DNA from: Candidatus Methanodesulfokora washburnensis
GTDB taxonomy: Archaea; Korarchaeota; Korarchaeia; Korarchaeales; Korarchaeaceae
Direction: 5' to 3'
DNA: 52,380 nt
Assembly: GCF_003947435.1 (NCBI RefSeq)
Contig: NZ_RCOS01000027.1
Coordinates: 1 to 52,380, forward strand
The position numbers and the translations under genes are program-made. Shown here piece by piece: positions 18,079 to 26,146 of the stretch. Under the pieces are notes generated by a model. That model ran no database searches and was not told the origin of the DNA. It saw only the letters and a list, made by a program, of their open reading frames with translations. The first letter of the stretch is position 1, and each line of letters starts with the position of its first letter.

Positions 18079-19446
18079 CTAACCTATCTTTTCCTCTAGA
18101 ACTCTTCTTTTCATAGACCATTTTATCATTGCTGCCATAGAGCTTACTGCTCTCTCTGGAGTTGGGTATACTGGGAATCCCTCTCTCTTCAGTATATCCA
18201 TGGCCTCTGAAACCTTTTCTCCTCCTATCATCGCTGCCACAATGGGCTTATCCGTCGACTTGTTTGCCTTTATCAGGACTTCTGCTAACTTTATTGGATC
18301 GGCTACAGCAGTTTGGCAGTAAAGCACTATTATATTATTAATAATATCTTTTCTTATAACCACGTCTATAGCTCCCTCAAACTCCACATGAGTTGCCTGT
18401 CCTGTTATATCGACAGGATTTCTCGGTGATCCAAAAGGAGGCATATAGGCCATAAACTCCCTCTTAAGATCCTCTGTAGGGTCTAAAAGCTTAACTCCTA
18501 GTTCCTCACAGGCATCCGTGGCTAAGACGCCAACTCCTCCTCCATTTGTTATTATGATTGTGTTCTCTCCTTTCGATACCTTCTTTGTGGAGAAAAGTCT
18601 AGCCCAATCAAATGCTTCCTCCAGACTTCCGGCTCTAAGCACACCACTTTGTTCAAATGCTGCGTTATATACGCTGTCCATTCCGGCAAGAGACCCTGTA
18701 TGTGAGGCAACAGCCTGCATTCCTCTTCTTGTCTTTCCAGCTTTTATAACTATAACCGGCTTCTTAACTGATGTTTTTCTTGCCTCCTCCATGAACCTCC
18801 TTCCATCTTTTACTCCTTCAAGATATATCAGTATAACAGATGTATTCGGATCGTCCCTAAGCCACTCCAACAGGTCTGCATCATCTATATCCGCTTTATT
18901 TCCCAAACTTATCAGAGCAGAGAGTCCAACTTTTTCGACAATTGTCCAGCCCATAAGTGCTATTCCCAAAGCTCCTGACTGAGAAACAAGTGCTATCGAT
19001 CCAGGTATGACGTCCTGTGGCCCAAATGTGGCATTGAGCCTTTTAGGAGTGTAGCATAACCCGAATATGTTAGGTCCTAAGATTCTTATATTATATTTTC
19101 TTGCATATTCAAGTAAACTCTCCTCAAGATCAGCTCTGCCTGCCTCCTTAAAACCGCTGGATATCACCACAGCCACTTTTGCTCCTTTTGCACCAGCCTC
19201 TCCTACTGCCTTTGGAACCTGTTCAGCAGGTATAACTATAATCGCTAGATCTATTTCATCAGGAATATCAAGAACCGTTGGATAACATTTTAAATCCTCT
19301 ATCTCATCGTATTTCGGGTTTACTGGGTAAACACGCCCTCTAAAACCATACTTTACTATATTTGTCAGGATAGCATGACCTATTTTGCCTGGAGTCTTAG
19401 AGGCACCTATAACTGCTATAGATCTCGGGTTGAATAGTGCATCCAT
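18079..19446 (-). CDS. acdA: ADP-forming acyl-CoA synthetase, alpha subunit
   Basis: The 455-residue subunit of archaeal acetyl/aryl-acetyl-CoA synthetase (ADP-forming). The CoA-binding Rossmann domain starts NPRSIAVIGASKTPGKIGHA. The succinyl-CoA-ligase-like domain has PGSIALVSQSGALG and the phosphohistidine loop VASHTGSLAG. A third domain contains TNGGGVGVLATDACEE. The catalytic beta subunit is not adjacent but is encoded about 20 kb away (38940-39647). Its neighbours iorAB suggest it handles aryl-acetyl-CoA as well as acetyl-CoA. A truncated PUA gene fragment lies 48 nt upstream of its start codon. Confidence 0.94.
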   Translation of the reverse strand: MDALFNPRSIAVIGASKTPGKIGHAILTNIVKYGFRGRVYPVNPKYDEIEDLKCYPTVLDIPDEIDLAIIVIPAEQVPKAVGEAGAKGAKVAVVISSGFKEAGRADLEESLLEYARKYNIRILGPNIFGLCYTPKRLNATFGPQDVIPGSIALVSQSGALGIALMGWTIVEKVGLSALISLGNKADIDDADLLEWLRDDPNTSVILIYLEGVKDGRRFMEEARKTSVKKPVIVIKAGKTRRGMQAVASHTGSLAGMDSVYNAAFEQSGVLRAGSLEEAFDWARLFSTKKVSKGENTIIITNGGGVGVLATDACEELGVKLLDPTEDLKREFMAYMPPFGSPRNPVDITGQATHVEFEGAIDVVIRKDIINNIIVLYCQTAVADPIKLAEVLIKANKSTDKPIVAAMIGGEKVSEAMDILKREGFPVYPTPERAVSSMAAMIKWSMKRRVLEEKIG

Positions 19447-19494
19447 ACATTGATCCCCCCATCAGGCATGAGACATCACTAAATACTTTTAACG

Positions 19495-19608
19495 TTATCG
19501 CTGGTAATATGCTCCCTAATGGACTTCCATATCCTGTCTCCAAGATAATGTATATTTCTCACTGATTTTCCCCTTTCCTTAATTTTATCCGAGTTTCTCA
19601 GGGAAATA
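19495..19608 (-). pseudogene. Orphan 3' fragment of PUA-domain gene (direct-repeat copy 1)
   Basis: These 114 bp match 22555-22668 with only three differences (19533, 19547, 19548). The match covers the last 38 or so codons of the PUA-domain gene at 22551-23057, ending exactly at the lysine codon before its stop. One difference changes His to Tyr; the other two are silent. No start or upstream part of the gene is present here, so it is a dead fragment. The copies form direct repeats around the cyd operon. Confidence 0.9.
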
Positions 19609-19668
19609 TCGGATATTAAACCAAAAATAATTTATTTAGGGGATTTGTATTTAAAAAAAAGAGAGGGG

Positions 19669-20823
19669 TTAATCCCCTTTATACAAAGTCTCATATATGA
19701 AGTAACCTATTGCAGCAAGCAGAATTGCTATTCCGATAGCGCTCACCAAGAGCATAGTAGGGTCTTTGGCCAAAGGACTAACGTTCTCAAGAGATAAAGA
19801 TCTTCCGAGTATTGTTCTCCATGGTTCAGGTATACTCTCAGCTACTATTGGCAGATTAGCCAGAAAGTATGGATATTGGCTGAACATATTCAGATATTCT
19901 CCAGTTAATACTGTGAGTGCTGCTGATGTCGTTGCAATAGCAGAGAGCCTGAAGTTAACGCCGTTGCCAAATACGGTAAGCTTTAATATAGCATATATCT
20001 GGATTGCTATAAGGATGATCTTAATTACGAAGAGCCATCCCATATTTATGGTCTCAATTCCACTAAGTCCCCATCCGAAGGATCTGAAGATGTTGTTAAA
20101 CTTCACTGGTGTAGATATCAGGGACATGGAATACCAGGGACCCAGTATCAGCATTATGAAAATTCCTATTATGGCTATCCTTAAGAAAGTAGAGTAAATT
20201 TGGAGACCCTTCTCACTTTTTCTTCTGGTTATCTGATAAGCTAATAAGCTTGAGATGAAAAGGGAGCCGAACGTTACGGCACCAAAGATGCTCTTTAGGT
20301 AGAGTGGCATGAAGGTTGGATTAGCAAGAGCTCCAAAGGCATCTATATAAGGCTTGTCATCTATTTTGAGTCCAGATGGTGTATTTAGGAAGGCAAAAAC
20401 CAGTCTGAAACCTAAAGGTATAGTGTAAGCTGTGAGAGCTAACAAGATCCCGGAGGAGAAATGAGCCCATCTCGGAAAGGAATCCCAGCCATAATAATAG
20501 AGCACTATAGCTAGGAAATGAACTAATATTGAAACTATTGCTATTCCAAAGGGTAGTAAGGTTATGTTGCCGGCAACTCCAATAAACTCAGGATAAAAGC
20601 TTAGCAGGAATACAGTGAAAGCTGTTCCCATGACTCCAGCTATTGCATATGTAGCAGCATATATCCTGAAGATTCCTCTAGCTATTTCATCTAGCTCCTT
20701 ATTCCCGCTAAGATCGGCCTTTCTCTTTAGCAAAGGTATAATTGTTGATAGGGCTATTCCTAAATTGACGACCACTATATGTATGCCAAAAACAAGTGCT
20801 ATAAAATAAACATAGGGGATCAT
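19669..20823 (-). CDS. cydA': Cytochrome bd-type oxidase, second CydA-like subunit (CydA')
   Basis: The protein has about 384 residues and roughly nine TM helices. It is not a typical CydB. The start FIALVFGIHIVVVNLGIA places a His (H15) as in CydA helix 1, and SFPRWAHFSSGILLALTAYTIPLGF and FGAVTFGSLF also read like CydA helices. Archaeal operons encoding CydA plus a diverged CydA-like subunit (CydAA') are known as a separate bd-superfamily branch, and I assign it there. GGGAGGTG precedes the ATG at 20823; a GTG at 20829 overlaps the cydA stop. The gene lies inside the repeat-bounded insert. Confidence 0.75.
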   Translation of the reverse strand: MIPYVYFIALVFGIHIVVVNLGIALSTIIPLLKRKADLSGNKELDEIARGIFRIYAATYAIAGVMGTAFTVFLLSFYPEFIGVAGNITLLPFGIAIVSILVHFLAIVLYYYGWDSFPRWAHFSSGILLALTAYTIPLGFRLVFAFLNTPSGLKIDDKPYIDAFGALANPTFMPLYLKSIFGAVTFGSLFISSLLAYQITRRKSEKGLQIYSTFLRIAIIGIFIMLILGPWYSMSLISTPVKFNNIFRSFGWGLSGIETINMGWLFVIKIILIAIQIYAILKLTVFGNGVNFRLSAIATTSAALTVLTGEYLNMFSQYPYFLANLPIVAESIPEPWRTILGRSLSLENVSPLAKDPTMLLVSAIGIAILLAAIGYFIYETLYKGD

Positions 20824-20825
20824 GC

Positions 20826-22448
20826 TCACACCTCCCTGACTGATGGAACATAAAGGAGTTTAAAAACGGCCAAGATTAGGACTAAAGCCACAGAAATCAA
20901 TATCAAAGCTATTATGCCGTAAGATAAGGGATTTCCAGGGTTTATCGTGTGGGCTACATCAACTGTCATTACTCCATATATAGACCATGGCTTCCTTCCT
21001 ATCTCCCTTACTGCCCAGCCCAGAAAGCTGATAATTTGAGCTACTATAGGTGTTATGACATTTATTTTGAGCAAAGTTGGTGATAAATTCCCCCTTAGGA
21101 CTAATATGGCTGAGATCAAGGCATAAAGGCCCAGAATGATGCTTAAACCGGTTTTAGCATAATATAGATAATGTACCATTAGAGGAGGTCTGCAGTCCGA
21201 TATTGAGGTAACTCCAGTTAACGTACAATAATCTTGAGGTATCAAATCATATTCAGGTAGTTTCGCCTCGAAGCTTCCATAGGATAGGAAACTCATGATT
21301 TTCTCTATTCCTAGAGCTCTGCTGAGGCTGAATATTTCTTTACTAGTTCCCTCCATCGCTGCTAGCTTCTCAGGATTGTATGACGCTATTTCAGTTCCGA
21401 GAAGATGTCCGAAAACGAGGCCCTGAATTGCTATAAAGAACAAGCCCAAAGTAATTCCCAGCTTCAGCCCGCTGGCATAGTAAACTTTCTTCTTGTCACT
21501 TCTAGACTTAAGGAGTAATAGTGAGTATCCTCCAGCTATAGTGAATCCTGTTACCGTTAATGCAGCTCCTAAAGCGTGTATTATGCTTCCTGCGTAAACT
21601 GGAGAGAGGAAAGTAACCATAGTATATCCAACACTCTTGACCGTGTTAGTCAGTATAGCATCAACGACATCCTTTACGAGCAGATTCTTTACGCTTCCAA
21701 GAGCCTCTTTCTTTATAACAAGGGATAGAATGCTGTCTCCGACTTTGACATTCCTCCAAGATTCACTTGCTAGGGTAGATACTATTTTAGACGGGAGTAA
21801 TACAGCAACACCATCGTTTTTCTCTCCTAAAACTTCCATGCCGAGAGATAGAAGCTTATTCACATCTAGAATATTTACTATTTCCTTAGGAACAACTAAT
21901 AGCACCTTAGGATACCCATTATCATATTTCCATCCGCTTATCGGGTCGTAGGAAGCTTTTATCCCGGTAGGAGCAACCATATAGCTGTTAACGCTTACTA
22001 TTAGAGCACCTGAAAGCCAAGCTCCCAGTAGTGCTAGAAATGCCAGAATCAGCTTTCCCTTAACCCCTAACTTATTCCATCCAAATATTAAGAAGTATAT
22101 AAAGGTTATCTCAATGATAAAAGCGAAGATCTCGGCATAGAGAGGGAAAAATATATACCTACCAGCGGCCTCAAGCAGGTTGGGCCATATTAAAACCAAG
22201 CCGAATTCGCTTACTGTTCCACTAGCGGCTCCTACTGCAAATATTATGCCCAAGGCTTTTGCCATAGTCTTAGCAATGTTATACCACTTCTCATCCCTGC
22301 TCTTTGCATAGAGCAGAAGTGACAGGATAATAAAGAGAGGTAGGCCGAGGACATACTGCAATATAAGCCAGTGAAGCTCTATCCCTATAATCGACAATAT
22401 CCTGTCTAGGGAAGCAGGATAACTTAGCCATTGACCAATTAGGTCCAA
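20826..22448 (-). CDS. cydA: Cytochrome bd-type quinol oxidase subunit I (CydA)
   Basis: The 540-residue subunit reduces O2 at the membrane with electrons from quinol. H26 in IELHWLILQY matches the heme b595 ligand, IIHALGAA carries the equivalent of the heme b558 His, and VREIGRKPWSIYGV is the conserved GRxPW segment. Between SYMVAPTG and FLSPVYAG there is an insertion of roughly 110 residues not seen in standard CydA, placed in a loop between helices 4 and 5. The start is a TTG at 22448 with GGGGTG 5 nt before it. A promoter (22494-22508) lies within the insert, so the operon brought its own control region. Confidence 0.88.
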   Translation of the reverse strand: MDLIGQWLSYPASLDRILSIIGIELHWLILQYVLGLPLFIILSLLLYAKSRDEKWYNIAKTMAKALGIIFAVGAASGTVSEFGLVLIWPNLLEAAGRYIFFPLYAEIFAFIIEITFIYFLIFGWNKLGVKGKLILAFLALLGAWLSGALIVSVNSYMVAPTGIKASYDPISGWKYDNGYPKVLLVVPKEIVNILDVNKLLSLGMEVLGEKNDGVAVLLPSKIVSTLASESWRNVKVGDSILSLVIKKEALGSVKNLLVKDVVDAILTNTVKSVGYTMVTFLSPVYAGSIIHALGAALTVTGFTIAGGYSLLLLKSRSDKKKVYYASGLKLGITLGLFFIAIQGLVFGHLLGTEIASYNPEKLAAMEGTSKEIFSLSRALGIEKIMSFLSYGSFEAKLPEYDLIPQDYCTLTGVTSISDCRPPLMVHYLYYAKTGLSIILGLYALISAILVLRGNLSPTLLKINVITPIVAQIISFLGWAVREIGRKPWSIYGVMTVDVAHTINPGNPLSYGIIALILISVALVLILAVFKLLYVPSVREV

Positions 22449-22493
22449 AATATCACCCCGATAGGGTTTAATTTAGAAGCCATTAGAAGGATT

Positions 22494-22508
22494 CTTTATA
22501 AGCTTATT
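22494..22508 (-). promoter_or_regulatory. TATA-box promoter of the cyd operon
   Basis: On the minus strand AATAAGCTTATAAAG provides a TATA box about 50 nt before the cydA TTG, placing transcription start near 22472. It lies between the two direct repeats, so it arrived with the operon. Confidence 0.5.
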
Positions 22509-22550
22509 GTTAGAATAATTAACCATCATGTTTGATAAATCCACTTATAG

Positions 22551-23057
22551 CTATTTATCGCTGGTAATATGCTCCCTAATGGACTTCCATATTCTGTCTC
22601 CAAGATGGTGTATATTTCTCACTGATTTTCCCCTTTCCTTAATTTTATCCGAGTTTCTCAGGGAAATACCTAGGGCTATTGTCTTATTGTATTCCTCGGC
22701 TACAACTCTGACAATGTCTCCCTCTTTTATCCTCTCATCCACGTCCTTCACACCAGGTCCCATGACATCAGCACCATTTAAGATGAATTTCACAGCGCCT
22801 AGGTCAACAGTAATTTTTGGAATATCTAGTCCATACTTATCTATTATACCTATAAAAGGGATAAGAAAATTTTCTTTTCTCACAAGAACAGGAAGTCCAT
22901 TATACAAGTAAACAAAGGCTTCTCCAAGATCAACAACTTCTAATGACGTCTTTCTCTTAGTTATCAGGCTGGAAAGCTGAGGGTATCTGGACATAGCATC
23001 ATCGATAATGCCTTTGCTCTCCTTTGTCGAGATTTTATATTTCCTAAGCTTCTCCAT
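22551..23057 (-). CDS. PUA-domain RNA-binding protein (MCTS1/COG2016-like)
   Basis: The 168-residue protein has an N-terminal pre-PUA domain and a C-terminal PUA domain. KITVDLGAVKFILNGADVMGPGV followed by IKEGDIVRVVAEE is the characteristic PUA core, as in archaeal homologues of the eukaryotic translation factor MCT-1. A ribosome or tRNA-related role is likely from the family. It starts 28 nt after tRNA-Asp on the same strand. Its last 114 bp are one arm of the direct repeat flanking cyd, and its reading frame is intact through that arm. Confidence 0.85.
   Translation of the reverse strand: MEKLRKYKISTKESKGIIDDAMSRYPQLSSLITKRKTSLEVVDLGEAFVYLYNGLPVLVRKENFLIPFIGIIDKYGLDIPKITVDLGAVKFILNGADVMGPGVKDVDERIKEGDIVRVVAEEYNKTIALGISLRNSDKIKERGKSVRNIHHLGDRIWKSIREHITSDK
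22555..22668 (-). repeat. 114-bp direct repeat, copy 2 (inside PUA gene)
   Basis: It matches 19495-19608 at 111 of 114 positions, spaced exactly 3060 bp, same orientation. Sequence similarity stops abruptly at both ends. Only the cyd operon, its promoter and short spacers lie between the copies. Confidence 0.92.
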
Positions 23058-23085
23058 ACGTCTATCCTCAAATTATTTATTATAG

Positions 23086-23159
23086 CGCCCGGGCCGGGAT
23101 TTGAACCCGGGTCTGAGGCTCGACAGGCCTCTATGCTGACCGGACTACACCACCCGGGC
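23086..23159 (-). tRNA. tRNA-Asp (GUC)
   Basis: The 74-nt cloverleaf has acceptor stem GCCCGGG pairing with CCCGGGC and discriminator G. The anticodon arm is GAGGC-CTGTCGA-GCCTC with anticodon GTC, and the T arm is CCGGG-TTCAAAT-CCCGG. No intron, and CCA is not encoded, as is usual for archaea. The PUA-domain gene follows 28 nt downstream. Confidence 0.97.
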
Positions 23160-23203
23160 ACTCTTCACGGTCTAACATTTGCTGTAATTGTGGTGGATCA
23201 AGG

Positions 23204-23218
23204 TTAATATAAGCTTTT
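23204..23218 (-). promoter_or_regulatory. BRE/TATA promoter of tRNA-Asp
   Basis: The minus strand reads AAAAGCTTATATTAA, a BRE plus TATA box. It is centred about 50 nt upstream of the tRNA 5' end, giving a predicted 5' leader of about 25 nt to be removed by RNase P. Confidence 0.6.
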
Positions 23219-23278
23219 CCCCTCATGCTAGACATGAGTTTTCGCTGTTCTTAATAGTTTCAATATAGGGGTAGAACA

Positions 23279-24136
23279 TTACTTGTTCTTCAGGAAGCTC
23301 TCATATATCTCCTTCATTTTGACAGAGTCTCTCTCCAGTATGGGGCTCTCTGATACGACAAACCATTTTAAACCATTTTCTGCCATTATCTTCGCCAAAG
23401 GACGGAAATCTGGTCCATAACCCGAACCTAATTCGTGGTGCATTCTCTCACCATAGCCGGATGAAGTGGCTTCAACTTCAGTAAAGTGAACAACCAAACC
23501 ATTAATATCACCAAGCTCTTTCTCTATTTTGTTCAGTATCGATCTATAATCCTCCTCGCTTTTTATAATTCCGCCCTCTCTTACGTGAAGATGGGCAAAA
23601 TCCACTGTTGGACTGACTCCATCAACAGATTTAGCCATTTCTAGAACATCATCCAAGGATCCAAGCTGGGAGGGCTTCCCCATAGTTTCAGGTCCAAGCT
23701 CAACATCTATACCCTCGGATATCATTGTCTCCCTAAGCTCTTTGAGCGCAGATATTGCTATCCTCAGTGCTTCATCTCTACTTCTCCTGAGATAGTAACC
23801 CGGATGGAAAGTTACATGTCCTGCTCCCATAGCTTTAGCAGCTTTTGCTGCAGATAAAAGCCTGTTTATGCTGCCTCTTATCTTCTCCTCAGTTTCTGCA
23901 GATAGATTTATGGCATAAGGAGCATGAAGGGTCAATATTATATCATTTTCCCTTGCTTCATCTCCTAACTTTTTCAGCTCCTTTTCGTTCGTTGGTACTC
24001 TCCTTACCGCTTGGTATTCCATCCCACTCAAGCCTATTTCTCTCAAATATCCAAAAGCTCTCTCCTTCGGGGCATCTATTGGAAAACCAGCAGGACCAAA
24101 CCTAACCCTATCTAGGATCAAATTCACACCCTTCAT
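23279..24136 (-). CDS. nfo: Endonuclease IV-family AP endonuclease
   Basis: The 285-residue TIM barrel of AP endonuclease family 2 cleaves DNA 5' of abasic sites in base excision repair. Zn-binding motifs are visible: LTLHAPYAINL, VTFHPGYYL, ELGPETMGK, TVDFAHLHVREGG, VVHFTEV and the late VSESP strand with Glu. Length is typical of Nfo-like archaeal proteins, which are more divergent than E. coli Nfo, so a related sugar-isomerase-like activity cannot be fully excluded. It sits alone, downstream of the divergent structured-RNA promoter region. Confidence 0.85.
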   Translation of the reverse strand: MKGVNLILDRVRFGPAGFPIDAPKERAFGYLREIGLSGMEYQAVRRVPTNEKELKKLGDEARENDIILTLHAPYAINLSAETEEKIRGSINRLLSAAKAAKAMGAGHVTFHPGYYLRRSRDEALRIAISALKELRETMISEGIDVELGPETMGKPSQLGSLDDVLEMAKSVDGVSPTVDFAHLHVREGGIIKSEEDYRSILNKIEKELGDINGLVVHFTEVEATSSGYGERMHHELGSGYGPDFRPLAKIMAENGLKWFVVSESPILERDSVKMKEIYESFLKNK

Positions 24137-24221
24137 ATGTTAAGGCTGCTTAGTTATTGTTCGCTAGAGGTTATTTATAAGAATTGGTTTCCTCCTGTGT
24201 GGTTATCAGGAGCTAAATGGT

Positions 24222-24235
24222 GAAGCTTATATACT
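24222..24235 (+). promoter_or_regulatory. BRE/TATA promoter of the structured RNA
   Basis: GAAGCTTATATACT is an excellent archaeal BRE plus TATA box. The distance from its centre (about 24230) to the first base of the RNA's closing stem (24257) is 26-27 nt, matching the usual TATA-to-start spacing. Confidence 0.7.
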
Positions 24236-24256
24236 CGATCATCCCATAATTATATT

Positions 24257-24409
24257 GGGACCGCCCAGGGCCTTGGAGTCGCTCCCCTTCTGTGCTGAAA
24301 GGAAGGGGCAACCGCCCCCATTCGGGGGGATAAAGGGGATCCCATATTGATCCCCGCCCAAGGCACATGAGACGCCGCACTTGGGTGCGGTGCCAACCCG
24401 GGCGGTCCC
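24257..24409 (+). ncRNA. Highly structured GC-rich RNA, family unknown
   Basis: This 153-nt stretch is far more GC-rich than its surroundings and folds into one closed domain. P1 is GGGACCGCCC (24257-24266) with GGGCGGTCCC (24400-24409). P2 is GCCTTGG (24270-24276) with CCAAGGC (24358-24364). Three hairpins lie inside P2: CCCCTTC/GAAGGGG (24284-24290/24302-24308), CCCCC/GGGGG (24315-24319/24324-24328) and GGGGATC/GATCCCC (24335-24341/24349-24355). One lies between P2 and P1: CCGCAC/GTGCGG with a 4-nt loop (24375-24390). A strong promoter aligns with its 5' end. It ends 19 nt before the ATG of a radical SAM gene, so it may be a free RNA or a structured leader. I found no RNase P, SRP, 5S or known riboswitch signature. 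Confidence 0.8.
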
Positions 24410-24428
24410 CATCTTCAGGTGAATTTAA

Positions 24429-25490
24429 ATGGCCTGGTTCCTCAGGCCAGATGCTCTTCAGGCTTTTGATGATCCAGAAATAAAGGAGGTATTGTCAAGA
24501 TACATAGATGTTTCGAGAGGAAAGAGGCCTGCCATGTTCATTGTGTCTAGAAGCCTTGAAGTAGAAGATCTCAAGGGAGAGGATGGATGGAGAGAGCATG
24601 ATAGAGCAGTAAATGAAGCTTTAAAAATCGCAAAAGAGGGATATTTCCCTGAGGAAAAGCCTAAGTTCTCATTGCTAGATCTGAAATATAGGCTTTCACT
24701 TGAGCTAGCAAGCAAATGCAAGCTATGTGAGAGGAAGTGTGGTGTTAACAGGATAAAAGGAGAAATAGGCACTTGTGGTGTTGAAAAGCCTAGAGTTGCA
24801 ACTGCTTTCATACATATGGGCGAGGAACCTCCTATAACGCCCTCGGGCACTATATTCTTCTCCGGGTGCAATTTTAAATGCGTTTACTGCCAGAATTGGG
24901 ATATTTCTCAGTTTCCGAGTAGAGGGGAGGAGGTAAGTGAAAGGGAGCTCGCTCTACTGATGGATAAGCTAAGGGAGAAAGGAGCTAGGAATATAAACCT
25001 TGTTGGAGGGGAGCCAACTCCAAACATTCCTTGGATAATAGGCTCTCTAAGGTTTGTGACAAGGAATGTTCCCATAGTGTGGAACTCAAACATGTATTTA
25101 TCTGAGGAATCCTTGAAGCTTTTAATAGGACTTGTGGATGTATGGTTGCCAGATTTTAAGTATTGGGATGACGATCATGCTCTTAGACTGAGCAAGGTGA
25201 GAAATTACAGGGAGGTAATCACCAGAAATCTGAGTGAGATATATAGAAGAGAGGGGGAGATTTTGATAAGGCATCTAGTCCTTCCAGGACACTTAGAATG
25301 TTGTACTTATCCTATACTTGAATGGATAGCGGAGAACACACCGAAAGTGCTTGTAAATGTGATGGAGCAATACAGGCCGGAATATATTGCAGACAAATAT
25401 GAGGTGAACAGGCCTGTAAGCTGGGAGGAAGTAAAACTGGCCAGGAAAAAAGCTGAAAATCTAAAACTCAGGTGGAGAAGCGTCTCTTAA
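24429..25490 (+). CDS. Radical SAM protein, PflX/COG1313 (AmmeMemoRadiSam-like)
   Basis: The 353-residue protein has a cysteine cluster (CKLCERKCGVNRIKGEIGTC, residues 97-116) ahead of the radical SAM motif CNFKCVYC, then VGGEPTPNIPWI and VVWNSNMY as in pyruvate-formate-lyase-activase-like COG1313 proteins. The target of this group is not established. AGGTGA precedes the ATG. The gene starts directly after a 153-nt structured RNA (24257-24409), which may control it. It converges on a kinase-like gene with abutting stops (25490/25491). Confidence 0.85.
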   Translation: MAWFLRPDALQAFDDPEIKEVLSRYIDVSRGKRPAMFIVSRSLEVEDLKGEDGWREHDRAVNEALKIAKEGYFPEEKPKFSLLDLKYRLSLELASKCKLCERKCGVNRIKGEIGTCGVEKPRVATAFIHMGEEPPITPSGTIFFSGCNFKCVYCQNWDISQFPSRGEEVSERELALLMDKLREKGARNINLVGGEPTPNIPWIIGSLRFVTRNVPIVWNSNMYLSEESLKLLIGLVDVWLPDFKYWDDDHALRLSKVRNYREVITRNLSEIYRREGEILIRHLVLPGHLECCTYPILEWIAENTPKVLVNVMEQYRPEYIADKYEVNRPVSWEEVKLARKKAENLKLRWRSVS

Positions 25491-26057
25491 TCAAATAAGG
25501 AGTATCTTCAGAAGGGATTTCTTGAGATCCTCTATAGAGCCATCATTCACCACAAGCTCATCAGCCAAAGCTATTGCGTTTCCTAGACCAAAGAGCTCCA
25601 CTTCAATTCTATCATCCCTGAGAAAAGAGCTGTAATCCCTTCTATCAAATCCAGATCTGTTTCTTTGGACTAGTCTTAAATATCTCAGCTTTCTTGGAGA
25701 GTATATTGCTATTGAGACAAAATCACTTCCAAACTTCTCTCTGAAGAAATCCACCTCCTCTATGTTTCTTATGCCATTTATGACGAATCCTGGTGCTTTT
25801 TCCTTTATTATTCTGTGATAAGTTAGCTCAGCCACTATATGAGGACCTTTCTCCTTTCTAAGCCTAATACCATATTCTCTTAAACTTTCTCTAGTTGGAG
25901 TCACACCTAGTTCGCTTAGATAGCTAGAAAGAACTTCGCTCATCCTTATCTGATAAAATCCAAGTTCTTTTGATATTATATCGGCAGCAGCATCTTTTCC
26001 TGATCCTGGTAGGCCTAGAAGAGCCACATAATGGTATCTCACAATATTTTCACTCAT
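25491..26057 (-). CDS. P-loop kinase-like protein (UPF0200, dephospho-CoA kinase-like)
   Basis: The 188-residue P-loop protein has Walker A GLPGSGKDAAADIISKELG near the N-terminus, an NMP-kinase-like RMSEVL segment, GFVINGIRNIEEVDFFREKFG as the Walker B region, and a lid RNRSGFDRRDYSSFLRDD. This matches the archaeal UPF0200/AAA_18 group related to dephospho-CoA and adenylate kinases. The substrate is unknown. Confidence 0.8.
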   Translation of the reverse strand: MSENIVRYHYVALLGLPGSGKDAAADIISKELGFYQIRMSEVLSSYLSELGVTPTRESLREYGIRLRKEKGPHIVAELTYHRIIKEKAPGFVINGIRNIEEVDFFREKFGSDFVSIAIYSPRKLRYLRLVQRNRSGFDRRDYSSFLRDDRIEVELFGLGNAIALADELVVNDGSIEDLKKSLLKILLI

Positions 26058-26146
26058 CTATTTCCTGTGTCGATACACGCTTTAAAATCTATGATGAACG
26101 GAGAGGTTATTAGTTTGTCAATGGAAATATCAAGGGAAGATCCACC

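Noticed and set aside
23086-23159. tRNA-Asp as integration (att) site for the cyd insert
   Set aside because: No second copy of the tRNA 3' half is found near 19.5 kb; the duplicated segment is the PUA gene end instead.
24257-24409. RNase P RNA or SRP RNA as identity of the structured RNA
   Set aside because: The P1-P2-P3 order is loosely RNase P-like, but the conserved GAGGAAAGTCC-type and ACAGAA-type core motifs are not seen. It is also too short for an archaeal SRP RNA and lacks its helix 8 motif. Left unassigned.
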